DNA of 64,000 nt from an uncultured Bacillota bacterium (lineage in GTDB: Bacteria; Bacillota_I; Bacilli_A; RFN20; CAG-826). The notes beneath the pieces are model-generated. The model was not told where the DNA came from. It worked only from the letters and a program-made list of their open reading frames with translations, and searched no databases. Shown in pieces: positions 1-8,637 of this stretch; positions within the stretch are counted from its first letter, which is position 1; each line of letters begins with the position of its first letter. A program made the translations under genes and the position numbers. Where the stretch lies: positions 944,099 through 1,008,098 of the forward strand of contig OX437086.1 of assembly GCA_949299565.1 (NCBI GenBank), in the 5' to 3' direction.

Positions 1-58
1 AATTTCCCCCGGTGACCAACGCTACTTTACCCTCTAAAATTCTTGTATCAGAAGTCAT
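1..58 (-). CDS. SDR-family oxidoreductase, N-terminal fragment cut by the window edge
   Basis: Only the first 19 codons lie in the window; the gene runs off the left edge. The visible protein is MTSDTRILEGKVALVTGGN. The stretch KVALVTGG is the first beta strand and the start of the TGxxxGxG dinucleotide-binding loop of classical short-chain dehydrogenases such as FabG or sugar-alcohol/gluconate dehydrogenases. A strong AAGGAGGTGG ribosome binding site sits just upstream of the ATG and fixes the start. Substrate cannot be told from this fragment. The family is likely, the specific role unknown. Confidence 0.75.
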   Translation of the reverse strand, partial: MTSDTRILEGKVALVTGGN

Positions 59-468
59 CTATCCACCTCCTTGAAAGTATCTTCCCTTTATGATTTTAGA
101 TGCTTTGCAATTGAAAAATCTTATATTAAATAGTTATGACACTATAGATAAAACGTATAGTTTTGATTTTCAGTTAGCTTTTTATAAAAGGAGAATAAAA
201 CAAAAAGTGATGATTGTTCCTCGCGTTTTGTCATTTAATCAATCAAACATTCAAATAATCATCGATAGAAGCATTATAGATATATGATAATTCCACGTTT
301 CGTCCCAATTCACGCCTTCTCCATTTCCTTCACAATAGATTTTTAATTATTAGGAACGTTGAAGAAACGTTGCTAGACAAAGATTGGTCATCAGCAAAAT
401 TGCATCCCATCAAAAGCGATAACGACAATAGTCCAATGCAAAGGGAGCCTTTGAAAACAAAATGAACT
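59..468. other. Intergenic region, leader of the left-edge SDR gene
   Basis: About 410 bases lie between the SDR start and the end of the helicase gene. On the minus strand there is a TATAAT box at 273-278 without a convincing -35, which would give the SDR gene a leader of about 200 nt. I recognise no riboswitch or tRNA. A short open frame on the plus strand (90-287) lacks a ribosome binding site and family features and is probably chance. Confidence 0.5.
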
Positions 469-3096
469 CTATTTGAAATCAATAAAGTTTTTCATCCTCT
501 TATCATTTTTGTTTACAAAGGATTTCCTTCTGGCGCGGATCAAGACTTTATAACCTTCTTCGCGGCGTGTGTATATTGAGGTAAACGATGGAAAAATCTT
601 ATTAAGCTCTTTTTTAAGAATATATACATCAGATTTAGTGAGAGAAAAACAATCAGGACAAGAAAAGACATATTTATAGTCTGGCATGCCTAACATATTC
701 CTCCTGAGAAGCAGATATCGCGGTTCCTCAATTGGGGAGAACAATTCCTTTATGGCGTCCATAAAAAGGCTTTGTTCGTGGAAGGTAGCATTCTCTAATT
801 TCAAAGAAAAAATTCTCTTCGTCTCATCGGATTCCACTCTTATTTCAGATTCCTTATCTATATATCCTCTGCTCACCATAGCCTTATAAAGAGAGTTTGC
901 CACTAAACGAAAGGAACGATTGGGATCATGGTGAAGGATTAAGTAATAAAGACCTCGTGAGGCAAAGGCAAGAGCAAATACTGCAAGAGCGACAAGAAGA
1001 GTAGAAAGAACGCTCAGCTCCACGCTTTGAAAAAGAGCCCTCGCGAATGATGATATAGCGATACTAATGGTTAAACTAACAATATAGAGAATCGAAATTG
1101 AAATAGCGTTTACAAAGGAAAAAGATGGGATTTTGGCCTTCTTTTCAAAAGCAGCCTTAAAATAGGTATGACCATCATATTTCGCCAAGGCATTCTCCCA
1201 AGTCTCAAAAAGTTTCTGCCTTTCCCGACTTTTAATAAGCATCTCTTCGTTGACTGATTTAAAATTCTTTTGGGAGAACTTTTTCAAGATGGTAACTCTC
1301 TCAATTCCGCTTTCTAATTCTCCTGTTTCGTAGTTAGGACCGATGAAACATTTAAAACGCCTCTTAAGGGTGGTTAAATCTTCTGAAATGTCCTCTTCCT
1401 CTCCGCTCTCAAAATTATTTTTCTCTGAAAAGTCACCCTCTGTTTCAATGGTAACTAAATGAAAAATATTCGCGGTTTTATTTGGATGATTTTTATCAAT
1501 TCGGATGGCTCTTCCCCGCATTTGATTAGAAAGAACGAAGGAACCAATGTAACTTGCCATTATTAAAGAATTGATACAAGGTGAGTCGTACCCTTCGCCT
1601 AAAAGCGACTGGGTGCCAATCAAAATATTTATAAGACCTTTTTCGAATAATCGCGTGACGATTCCAACTTTTTGTTGGTTGCTTCCTTCAAAAGAAAAAA
1701 CGGAATAACCGGTATCGCCAAGTTCCTTTTCTTTAAAAACGACAGCTTGTTGTTTAAATTCCTCTTTAACGCCTTTAGGAAGAAGAATAAGTGCTCCAGA
1801 AAGGACGCCAATATTTCGGTATCCTTCCCGCCGGAGCGTCTCAAAAATCGAGACAATCGAAAGATTTTGAAATCCTTCCTTCGTTCCTATTTTTCGCATA
1901 TCCTCTTTCTTGATGAAATCAGTCAAGATTAATAAGCGAAGGTTTTCTTTCATGCTTTCAATTTCGCTTTCAACTATTTCAACAATGCTTTGCAATTTGC
2001 CAATAGAAGAAATCATTCTCCTTTTGAGGGAATCGCTGAGAGTGAGTTCAATTCCAAGGCGAGACATTACTCCGTGTCTCCTAAGAATGATTTCAAGTTC
2101 CTTCTTCTCCTCTTTCTTCAACAGCCTTTCGTCTTTAAGAAGAAAGTCATAAACTTTCGCGATGCTGTTATGATTGAGTCTATAAGGAAAACCTTTTAAC
2201 TTTCGATAAATCTTTTTGTCATAAGGAAATCCGTAAGATTTTAAATATGCTTCTACTAAAAAGAAGAGATGAGCTTTCCCGTAGACATAGGATTCATCTT
2301 CTCGATAGATGGCGCGGATTCTTCCCGCAAGTTCATTGAAGAAAAGGAGCTTATTAGTTTCATCGATGGCCTTCTTGACTTCCTCACGGTATGCCTTGAA
2401 AGCCTGAGTTTCTTCCTTAGAGGGCTTGTTAAAATAAATATAATCTTGATGTGGGCAGAGTGTCTTTTCCTTGACAAGTTCAGGAACAAAAATTTCTTCA
2501 TCGATTTCACCGCACGTTTCAATATACCTTTTCCACTCCGAGGCATTAGCATCATATGGAGGTGTGGCCGTCAAAGAAAGAATCGTCACGTCTTTCGACA
2601 GTTTTGCTAGAAATTCGTTCAAAGCTTTCTGCCATTGATTTTTGAGGTGATGAGCCTCATCAAGGCATATCGTCTTAATGCCTTCATTTTGAAGGATGGT
2701 GATGATGTCAAGTTTAGAGAAATCGTCCTCCTTTTCTCTGACCATAACTTTTTTCATCGTCGAATAGAGGGCTTGATAGGTAATAACGTTCACAAGCTTA
2801 GGCTTATTAAGATCATAAGAAATATAGTTTTCTACTGGAGTTTCTTCATCTAAAAACGCTTTCTTAAAACGTTCGCCCCACTGGTATTTAATTGTCGTTG
2901 TAGGAGTCAAAATAATCGCCTTATTATTGAGACGGCGAATCAATTCCAGCCCTAAAATTGTTTTTCCAGAGCCCGGAGCGGCTACAATATTGATTTTCTT
3001 GTCCAAAAGATATTTGCCACTATTGGAAAGAACTCTCTCTTGATATTTTCGGAACGTGCCGTGAAAGTAGACGTTTGCAAATAGATTTTCATTCAT
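469..3096 (-). CDS. SF2 DEAH-type helicase with C-terminal membrane hairpin and extra domain
   Basis: An 875-residue superfamily II helicase/translocase. Motif I is AAPGSGKT (residues 39-46), motif II DEAH (146-149), motif III SLTATPP (174-180), and motif VI QMRGRAIR (525-532) in the second RecA-like domain. Long charged segments at about 200-400 probably form an insert between the RecA lobes. The unusual part is after the helicase core: two hydrophobic stretches at about 660-683 and 694-712 look like a membrane hairpin, followed by a soluble tail of about 150 residues. I do not know a characterised helicase with this architecture. No nuclease, methylase or defence gene adjoins it. It is monocistronic with its own promoter. 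DNA or RNA unwinding or translocation follows from the motifs; membrane anchoring and any repair or defence role are inference. Confidence 0.8.
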   Translation of the reverse strand: MNENLFANVYFHGTFRKYQERVLSNSGKYLLDKKINIVAAPGSGKTILGLELIRRLNNKAIILTPTTTIKYQWGERFKKAFLDEETPVENYISYDLNKPKLVNVITYQALYSTMKKVMVREKEDDFSKLDIITILQNEGIKTICLDEAHHLKNQWQKALNEFLAKLSKDVTILSLTATPPYDANASEWKRYIETCGEIDEEIFVPELVKEKTLCPHQDYIYFNKPSKEETQAFKAYREEVKKAIDETNKLLFFNELAGRIRAIYREDESYVYGKAHLFFLVEAYLKSYGFPYDKKIYRKLKGFPYRLNHNSIAKVYDFLLKDERLLKKEEKKELEIILRRHGVMSRLGIELTLSDSLKRRMISSIGKLQSIVEIVESEIESMKENLRLLILTDFIKKEDMRKIGTKEGFQNLSIVSIFETLRREGYRNIGVLSGALILLPKGVKEEFKQQAVVFKEKELGDTGYSVFSFEGSNQQKVGIVTRLFEKGLINILIGTQSLLGEGYDSPCINSLIMASYIGSFVLSNQMRGRAIRIDKNHPNKTANIFHLVTIETEGDFSEKNNFESGEEEDISEDLTTLKRRFKCFIGPNYETGELESGIERVTILKKFSQKNFKSVNEEMLIKSRERQKLFETWENALAKYDGHTYFKAAFEKKAKIPSFSFVNAISISILYIVSLTISIAISSFARALFQSVELSVLSTLLVALAVFALAFASRGLYYLILHHDPNRSFRLVANSLYKAMVSRGYIDKESEIRVESDETKRIFSLKLENATFHEQSLFMDAIKELFSPIEEPRYLLLRRNMLGMPDYKYVFSCPDCFSLTKSDVYILKKELNKIFPSFTSIYTRREEGYKVLIRARRKSFVNKNDKRMKNFIDFK

Positions 3097-3143
3097 TAAT
3101 TAGTCATCCTAAATTGCTGCGACTGTCGATTAACTTCTTAAAG

Positions 3144-3171
3144 ATAATAAGGCTGTTTTTAACATCGTCAA
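3144..3171 (-). promoter_or_regulatory. Candidate sigma-A promoter of the helicase gene
   Basis: On the minus strand TTGACG (3166-3171) is followed after 16 bases by TATTAT (3144-3149). The predicted transcript starts about 40 nt before the helicase ATG. An AGGA motif lies about 10 nt before that ATG. Confidence 0.55.
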
Positions 3172-3304
3172 ACAATTATACAAACTATTCAATCTCTATA
3201 ACTATTAATCGTTAAGCAAAGAAGATTAATGCGATAAAATCCCGCAAACGACACTCAAACATAAAAGATAATTCGTTTTTTTATAAGAATAGTCGCCGCG
3301 CAAA

Positions 3305-3352
3305 CAAAAAAAGTCTGCACATCCTTAGGATCCCCCTAAGACTGTATCAGAC
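3305..3352 (-). terminator. Rho-independent terminator of the tRNA-Asp/tRNA-Phe unit
   Basis: On the minus strand an outer stem GTCTG/CAGAC encloses an inner stem CTTAGG/CCTAAG and is followed by a run of seven T. It lies directly downstream of the tRNA-Phe gene. Confidence 0.8.
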
Positions 3353-3365
3353 ATACCATTTCGAT

Positions 3366-3441
3366 TGGTGGCCCAAGGCGGAATCGAACCGCCGACACAG
3401 GGATTTTCAGTCCCTTGCTCTACCGACTGAGCTATCGGGCC
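3366..3441 (-). tRNA. tRNA-Phe(GAA)
   Basis: A complete cloverleaf of 76 nt with encoded CCA (3366-3368). The anticodon loop CTGAAAA gives GAA; the acceptor stem is GGCCCGA/TTGGGCC. It lies 8 nt after tRNA-Asp on the same strand, so the two are probably one transcript. Confidence 0.95.
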
Positions 3442-3449
3442 ACTATTTC

Positions 3450-3526
3450 TGGCGGACCATACGGGATTCGAACCCGTGGTCTCCTCCGTGACAGGGAGGC
3501 ATGTTAGGCCGCTACACCAATGGTCC
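3450..3526 (-). tRNA. tRNA-Asp(GTC)
   Basis: A complete 77-nt cloverleaf with encoded CCA. The anticodon loop CTGTCAC gives GTC; the acceptor stem is GGACCAT/ATGGTCC with discriminator G. First gene of a two-tRNA unit with tRNA-Phe. Confidence 0.95.
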
Positions 3527-3539
3527 AGCCGCAAAGTGT

Positions 3540-3568
3540 ATTATCCATAAATAGGAGCTATATTTCAA
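3540..3568 (-). promoter_or_regulatory. Promoter of the tRNA-Asp/tRNA-Phe unit
   Basis: TTGAAA (3563-3568) and GATAAT (3540-3545) on the minus strand, 17 bases apart. It sits between the rubrerythrin terminator and tRNA-Asp. Confidence 0.7.
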
Positions 3569-3576
3569 GACTAAAG

Positions 3577-3606
3577 AAAAAAAGAAAAGAGAGGCAGAAC
3601 CTCTCT
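3577..3606 (-). terminator. Rho-independent terminator of the rubrerythrin gene
   Basis: Stem GAGAGG/CCTCTC (3589-3594 with 3600-3605) and a five-base loop, followed on the minus strand by a T-rich tail. It lies about 20 nt past the rubrerythrin stop. Confidence 0.75.
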
Positions 3607-3626
3607 TCTTGTTTTAAAATCAATGA

Positions 3627-4169
3627 TTAATAGTTGATGGCTCTTAATTCAAAGAACGCTTGTGGGTGATTGCAGACCGGGCAAACTTTCGGAGCATACT
3701 TCCCAACAATGATATGTCCGCAGTTGCGGCATTTCCAAACAGCTAAGTTGTCGCTTCCGACAAAGACGACGCCGCCTTCTACCTTCTCTAAAAGACGAAG
3801 ATAACGAGCTTCGTGTTCTTTTTCAATTGCCGCGACCATTCTGAATTTGGCGGCAATTTCTTTGAAACCTTCCTCATCAGCTTCTTTGGCCATTGTCGCA
3901 TACATGTCGGTCCATTCATAATTTTCACCGGCGGCTGCTTCTTTTAAATTCTCGACCGTCGATTTGATATCGCCGCCTTCTAAATATTTAAACCAAAGCT
4001 TGGCGTGCTCTTTTTCGTTTTGAGCGGTCTCTTCGAAAATCGCAGCAATCTGCTCATAGCCTTCCTTGCGGGCCTTAGAAGCGAAATAAGTGTATTTATT
4101 CCGCGCTTGCGATTCGCCAGCGAAAGCTGTTTGTAAATTCTTTTCAGTTTTTGATCCTTTTAAGTCCAT
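3627..4169 (-). CDS. rbr: Rubrerythrin
   Basis: A 180-residue rubrerythrin, a cytoplasmic non-haem iron peroxidase that reduces hydrogen peroxide in anaerobes. The N-terminal ferritin-like four-helix domain carries the diiron ligand pattern ([12 protein letters not shown], then NEKEHAKLW, and a second pair around EADEEGF and [11 protein letters not shown]). The C-terminal rubredoxin-like domain has the paired CxxC knuckles CRNCG and CPVC. I start at the ATG of [10 protein letters not shown] because GAAGGAG lies 9 nt upstream; an ATG eight codons earlier has no binding site. The gene stands alone between its own promoter and terminator. It implies an anaerobic host that meets occasional oxygen. 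Confidence 0.95.
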   Translation of the reverse strand: MDLKGSKTEKNLQTAFAGESQARNKYTYFASKARKEGYEQIAAIFEETAQNEKEHAKLWFKYLEGGDIKSTVENLKEAAAGENYEWTDMYATMAKEADEEGFKEIAAKFRMVAAIEKEHEARYLRLLEKVEGGVVFVGSDNLAVWKCRNCGHIIVGKYAPKVCPVCNHPQAFFELRAINY

Positions 4170-4195
4170 AAAAGTAAACTCCTTCTCTACCAATG

Positions 4196-4224
4196 ATTAT
4201 AAATGTCTTTAAACGATTTGAAAA
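4196..4224 (-). promoter_or_regulatory. Candidate promoter of rbr
   Basis: TTTTCA (4219-4224) and TATAAT (4196-4201) on the minus strand with a 17-base spacer, ending about 27 nt before the rbr start codon. The short gap means the promoter nearly touches the end of the upstream acyltransferase gene. Confidence 0.6.
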
Positions 4225-4237
4225 ACAAAACGCTTGT

Positions 4238-5053
4238 TTAGTTCACGTTTTTCTTTTCTTCCCGTGGACGATAGGAAATATATTCGTAATTTTCGAAACT
4301 CGAAGCGGTCTCGACCATAAATTCGTATGTTAAATCGCGCATAATTTTCGCGCGTTCATGAAGCGGCTTATCCATCTCCGGATAAATGGGATTTGAAAGA
4401 TGAATGATTGCTTTCGGTTTCCGAAAACGAAGGATTTTACGTTTCTTAAAAGTTGTGCAAGCAGCTACAACCGGTGCCCCTAATTGCGAAGGATAAACAA
4501 AGGCTTGCTCACCAAAAGGTCTAATGATTGTCGCATATTTCCAAATATGAGCCTCAGGGAAGACAAGAACCACTTCTTTCTTCTTATTCGCGTACTTAAT
4601 AGCTTCGATGAAACGCATTCCTTGCTTTAAATCATCCTTATTCGGAAGAGGAATTGCTCCGAGGGTGCTTTCAAGGCCGCGAACTAACGGCATCGACATC
4701 GCCTCCTGCGAACAAATAATGCGCATCCTCCTCGGAGCGATAAGACCAACCGGCAATAAAAAAGCATCCGCGACCATCGTGTGATTGCCATAAACAAAAT
4801 ATCCGCCTTTGCGGCGAAGATGACGGAGTTTCTTCTTCCCGACTACTTTATAGCCGACAAAAAGATGCGAAATTAACCAAAGAACAGGTAAAGCTACCAC
4901 GTAATATAAAGCCGAAGAAAAGAAACGATAAATCGGGTTTTGGTGTGAGAATTTGTAATTCTCCGGTAAATCCTTCCGTTCGATGTTCGTGCCGGCAAAA
5001 TCATCGTGCAAAAGGTCATCGTAATAAATAATCCGTTCTTTCGTCTTTTTCAT
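4238..5053 (-). CDS. PlsC-like lysophospholipid/1-acylglycerol acyltransferase
   Basis: A 271-residue protein of the PlsC (LPLAT) family, which moves a fatty acyl group to a lysolipid or glycerol phosphate acceptor at the inner membrane face. The catalytic HxxxxD motif is seen in GNHTMVADAF (about residue 92), and FPEAHIWKY fits the later acceptor-binding motif. One hydrophobic stretch near residues 50-67 is a likely membrane anchor. It overlaps the upstream glycosyltransferase by the 4 nt ATGA, so the two are translationally coupled. The pairing suggests glycolipid or phospholipid remodelling rather than the main PlsC step, but this is inference. Confidence 0.85.
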   Translation of the reverse strand: MKKTKERIIYYDDLLHDDFAGTNIERKDLPENYKFSHQNPIYRFFSSALYYVVALPVLWLISHLFVGYKVVGKKKLRHLRRKGGYFVYGNHTMVADAFLLPVGLIAPRRMRIICSQEAMSMPLVRGLESTLGAIPLPNKDDLKQGMRFIEAIKYANKKKEVVLVFPEAHIWKYATIIRPFGEQAFVYPSQLGAPVVAACTTFKKRKILRFRKPKAIIHLSNPIYPEMDKPLHERAKIMRDLTYEFMVETASSFENYEYISYRPREEKKNVN

Positions 5054-6222
5054 TTTTTATTTTCTTCTGCCTGCTTCATTTTCTTCTCTTTTAAGGCTGC
5101 TGTCTCTTTGATCATTAATTCCATCTGATCCATGCACTTCTCAAAAAGGAAATGATTGCCATATTCTTCATAACGTTTGGCAAGAGCCTTTTTTTCATCT
5201 GGATGTTCAAACCAATAATCAATCCGCTTGCTTAATTCTTTGTAATTATTCATCCGGAAAAGGTTTGTATCTTCAAGCGCGAAATAACGCGTCGCCGATA
5301 AAGGAGAATTATTGATAACTGGCACCACGCCGCAACTGAAAGCCTCCAAACAAGATATAGCCTCGATTTCCGCATAAGAAGTGTGAACGTAAAGATCGCT
5401 CATGTTGATCATTTTGACTAAGCCAGCTCGATCAAAGTAGCGAAAAATTGGCTTCACATTATTTTTGGCAGCCAGCTTTTCTAGTTGTCGAATCCGCGGA
5501 CCCTCTCCAGCAAACACTACTTGGATATCGTCACGATGTTTCGAAGCACCCCACGCCCGAATTAAAAGATCTTGTCGCTTTTCTTTCGAATAACGCCCGG
5601 TGCATAAAATTGTGAATTTCTTGTCAAACGGCGATTCTCGTTCAACATCAAGGCGGTGAAAATCGCTGGAAACGCCATTGGATATCACGTACCCGTTGGT
5701 TTTGGCATGAACCGTCTTTTCAAAGACATCGCGAATAAACTGCGTCGGATAATGGACTGCATCAACATAACGATATAACTGATTGTAGAAATTTTGATAA
5801 ACAAAGCGATTGACGCGCGCGCTGCCCATAAAGTTAAAAAAATGCGAAGTGACGTTCTCAGCCTGGACGTGAAAGCCGGCTGAACAAGGAATTCCCAACT
5901 TAAAGGCAAGTTTTGCCGCTACGCGGCCTAAAGTGAACGGCATCATGACATGAACTTCGTCTACGTCTTTAATCGCCCGCCCGATTTCCATAAGATCGGC
6001 TTTGGCAAGGACGACCTCATTATGATCGACGATTCTCTGAAAAGGGCCGAATGTCATTACCGGCATCACGTAAAAGCCCTTCTTTCCTTTCTTATCCTTA
6101 TCGGGACAAACACAGCGAACAGTGTGTCCTTTGCTAGAAAGAGTTTGCATCAAATTGAGAGCCGCGATTGTCGTGCCGTTATTCGGTGCACCCAAAACGT
6201 CGGCAACCACAGTGACAATCAT
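5050..6222 (-). CDS. GT4-type glycosyltransferase, probably glycolipid-forming
   Basis: A 390-residue GT-B fold glycosyltransferase. The N-terminal acceptor domain begins with a glycine-rich loop (GAPNNGTTIAAL). The C-terminal nucleotide-sugar domain shows ILCTGRYSKEKRQDLLIRAW and the GT4 signature region SYAEIEAISCLEAFSCGVVPV, where the E(x7)E motif binds the donor. The layout resembles diacylglycerol glucosyltransferases of Acholeplasma and other Firmicutes. The start has an AAGGAGG site at ideal distance, and a good promoter lies at 6274-6302. The downstream acyltransferase overlaps by 4 nt, supporting a role in membrane lipids. Donor and acceptor are not proven by sequence. Confidence 0.8.
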   Translation of the reverse strand: MIVTVVADVLGAPNNGTTIAALNLMQTLSSKGHTVRCVCPDKDKKGKKGFYVMPVMTFGPFQRIVDHNEVVLAKADLMEIGRAIKDVDEVHVMMPFTLGRVAAKLAFKLGIPCSAGFHVQAENVTSHFFNFMGSARVNRFVYQNFYNQLYRYVDAVHYPTQFIRDVFEKTVHAKTNGYVISNGVSSDFHRLDVERESPFDKKFTILCTGRYSKEKRQDLLIRAWGASKHRDDIQVVFAGEGPRIRQLEKLAAKNNVKPIFRYFDRAGLVKMINMSDLYVHTSYAEIEAISCLEAFSCGVVPVINNSPLSATRYFALEDTNLFRMNNYKELSKRIDYWFEHPDEKKALAKRYEEYGNHFLFEKCMDQMELMIKETAALKEKKMKQAEENKK

Positions 6223-6273
6223 ATTTTCCTCCTTCGATAAAATGGTTATATGGTTTCTAGAACCTCAGTTTGT

Positions 6274-6302
6274 ATTGTAGAGATAGAAAAATAAAGATGC
6301 AA
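6274..6302 (-). promoter_or_regulatory. Promoter of the glycosyltransferase-acyltransferase operon
   Basis: TTGCAT (6297-6302) and TACAAT (6274-6279) on the minus strand, spacer 17 bases. The predicted leader is about 45 nt and ends in an AAGGAGG site. Confidence 0.7.
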
Positions 6303-6383
6303 AGAAAGGTTCTCTAATGCTTTTTCTTCAATTAGTAGAGAGGTTTCAAAGAGTAGAATCCTCAAAAATATCTCAAAAAAACT

Positions 6384-7511
6384 TCACTTAAGCCATGTTT
6401 CGCGGTTTATAACTGAAACATATTTTTCAACAATATCCGCGACTTTTCGGCTGACATCAGTGAAGGAATAATCAGGAACGATTGTCTTTGGCTCTTTACC
6501 CTCCTCAAAAAGCGTTTTGATCCGCTTTAAAGAGAGAGAAATCGATTCATAACTAACGCCTCCAAGCGCGATTGAACCGTGAATTAAGCCTTCTTGTCGT
6601 TCAGTCGAAGTTCTAATGAGGACAGCGGGAAAATGGAAAATGCTTGACTCTTCTGTCAGGGTTCCCGAATCGCTTAAAACTGCATAAGCGTTTTCTTGCA
6701 ATTTACAATATTCAAAGAAGCCTAAGGGTTTACTGGGGACAATATATTTAGAAAGAGGGAATCCTCGTTCCTCAAAGCGTTTTCGCGTTCGCGGATGAAC
6801 TGAGAAAATAACAGGCATTTTATATTCATCGGCGATACGGTTAAGAGCCGGATAAAGCGACCAAAATTTCTTCTCAATATCAACATTTTCTTCACGGTGT
6901 GCACTCATGACCAAATAATGGTTTTTTTCTAATTTCAAATCTTCAAGAACACGGCTATTTTCAATCTCATCTCGGTGAGCGTTGATGACTTCTAACATCG
7001 GGGAACCGGTTTTAAAGGTTCGCTTAGCCGAAAGCCCTTCCTTCATGAGGTTTCCATAAGCGTAGTCGCTGTAAGGGAGATTGATGTCGCTTATATGGTC
7101 GACAATTGTGCGATTTGTCATCTCGGCGACATTCCAATCCCAGCAACGATTGCCGGCCTCCATATGAAAAATCGGGCATTTCAAACGTTTGGCGCTGATT
7201 GCAGACAAGGCACTATTAGTGTCCCCGAGAATTAAAACCGCATCAGGCTTAACTTCATTCAATAGATCATAGCTTTTGGCAAGCACGTTTCCCATCGTTT
7301 CGCCTAGATTTTTACCGACACAGTTTAAATAATAATCTGGCTTTCTTAGCCCAAGCTCCTCGAAAAAAATCTGATTGAGTTCATAATCGTAATTTTGACC
7401 CGTGTGCACTAAAACATGCGCAAAACGCCTCTCAAATTCCTTAATTACTTCACTTAAACGAATAATTTCAGGGCGCGTGCCGAGAATCGTCATCACTTTA
7501 AGTTTTTTCAT
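6384..7511 (-). CDS. capG: UDP-N-acetylglucosamine 2-epimerase family, CapG-like
   Basis: A 375-residue protein of the non-hydrolysing UDP-HexNAc 2-epimerase family (WecB/CapG). Family marks are MTILGTRPEIIRLSEVI at the N-terminus, VHTGQNYDYELNQIFFEELG, HMEAGNRC, and the late SDSGTLTEESSIFHFPAVLIR region that holds substrate. Downstream of CapE and CapF it fits the last step of UDP-L-FucNAc synthesis, inversion at C2 of the L-talo intermediate. It overlaps capF by 4 nt (ATGA). It is the last gene of the run; no clear terminator follows. A general wecB role (UDP-ManNAc) is the alternative, but the neighbours favour capG. Confidence 0.88.
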   Translation of the reverse strand: MKKLKVMTILGTRPEIIRLSEVIKEFERRFAHVLVHTGQNYDYELNQIFFEELGLRKPDYYLNCVGKNLGETMGNVLAKSYDLLNEVKPDAVLILGDTNSALSAISAKRLKCPIFHMEAGNRCWDWNVAEMTNRTIVDHISDINLPYSDYAYGNLMKEGLSAKRTFKTGSPMLEVINAHRDEIENSRVLEDLKLEKNHYLVMSAHREENVDIEKKFWSLYPALNRIADEYKMPVIFSVHPRTRKRFEERGFPLSKYIVPSKPLGFFEYCKLQENAYAVLSDSGTLTEESSIFHFPAVLIRTSTERQEGLIHGSIALGGVSYESISLSLKRIKTLFEEGKEPKTIVPDYSFTDVSRKVADIVEKYVSVINRETWLK

Positions 7512-8629
7512 TTTTCTTTCTCCACTAACATCGGATACGTATCCGGGTTCATCGGGTCATAGAGTTCATTGGCCCACATAAGCGTCAAAGAATCTTCAGA
7601 GCCGATATTTTCAATGCTGTGCACATAGCCTGGAGGAATATCAATGACTTTAAATTCTTGATCATCAGCAATAATCTCTTGCACCTTCTCTTGATCGATT
7701 CTCCGTAATTTAATGAGGCATTTGCCCTTGATCACTAAATACTTTTCGTTTTTCGTGTGGTGATAATGGTTGCCCTTCACGATTCCCGGCTTCCCGATGT
7801 TCAGTGAAATTTGTCCCTCATTTGGACTCTTAAATATTTCCGTGAATGATCCGCGGTTATCGACATGCGAAAGGAGAGGATAAGTCAATTTATCTTCATC
7901 TAAATATGTTAAATATGTCGCATAAAGTTTCTTTGCAAAATCATTTTTTTGATTTGGCAAAAAGAAGTTCTCACGTGAATTTTTAAAAGAAAGAAGGAGA
8001 TCTGCTACTTCCTCTAAACGACAAGAATAATGGGGTTCTACGTAATTTATAGTGCCTTCTTTTGCCTTTTTTTGACTTTCTAATAAAGAGAGGAATTCTT
8101 TGCAAATATCGTCTATATAAACAAAATCAATGGCTGGCGCGTCTTTATTGATCGTCAACGGCAAATCATGCGCGACGTTATAGCAAAATGTCGCGATTAC
8201 TGAATTATATTGCGGACGTGACCATTTGCCAAAAACGTTATAAAGACGATATACATAAATCGGCACGCCTTCTTCTTTGGCGAAAAGGAAAAGCATCTCT
8301 TCGGCCATTCTCTTCGAGATTCCGTACGGCGTTGTTCTTTCCGCGTGGGTTGAAGAAGAAAAGACAAGCGGCACTTTAATTTGATACTTCTTAAGCGTTT
8401 CTAAAAGGCGTTCTGTGAAGTTCACGTTCCCGTCTTTAAATTCATCATCATTTAAAGGACGATTGATGCCGGCTAAATGAAAAATGAAGTCGCATTCTCT
8501 TACATATTGATCGAGATCAGATGGTTTATTGTCGAGATCATAGGCTAAAACCTGATGATTGTGGCTCAAAAGAAAAGCACAAAGATTTTTGCCAATAAAG
8601 CCGCGAGCACCTGTTACTAAAACTTTCAT
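7508..8629 (-). CDS. capF: Bifunctional reductase/cupin epimerase, CapF-like
   Basis: A 373-residue two-domain protein. The N-terminal SDR domain starts with the nucleotide loop GARGFIGKNL (residues 7-16) and has YGISKRMAEE, containing the YxxxK catalytic pair. The C-terminal domain from about residue 245 is a cupin with GNHYHHTKNEKYLVIKG, the metal-binding HxH pattern. This architecture is typical of CapF/WbjC, which epimerises and then reduces the keto intermediate on the way to UDP-L-FucNAc. It lies 8 nt after capE and overlaps capG by 4 nt. No strong ribosome binding site is visible, so coupling to capE is likely. Confidence 0.9.
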   Translation of the reverse strand: MKVLVTGARGFIGKNLCAFLLSHNHQVLAYDLDNKPSDLDQYVRECDFIFHLAGINRPLNDDEFKDGNVNFTERLLETLKKYQIKVPLVFSSSTHAERTTPYGISKRMAEEMLFLFAKEEGVPIYVYRLYNVFGKWSRPQYNSVIATFCYNVAHDLPLTINKDAPAIDFVYIDDICKEFLSLLESQKKAKEGTINYVEPHYSCRLEEVADLLLSFKNSRENFFLPNQKNDFAKKLYATYLTYLDEDKLTYPLLSHVDNRGSFTEIFKSPNEGQISLNIGKPGIVKGNHYHHTKNEKYLVIKGKCLIKLRRIDQEKVQEIIADDQEFKVIDIPPGYVHSIENIGSEDSLTLMWANELYDPMNPDTYPMLVEKEK

Positions 8630-8637
8630 CGCTAAAT

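Noticed and set aside
90-287. 65-codon open frame on the plus strand
   Set aside because: No ribosome binding site, no family features, in the AT-rich leader of the divergent SDR gene; likely chance.
3325-3534. Open frame running through tRNA-Phe and tRNA-Asp
   Set aside because: It is a translation of two tRNA genes; not a protein.
469-4169. Restriction or defence island around the helicase
   Set aside because: Neighbours are an SDR gene, tRNAs and rubrerythrin; no methylase, nuclease or toxin accompanies it.
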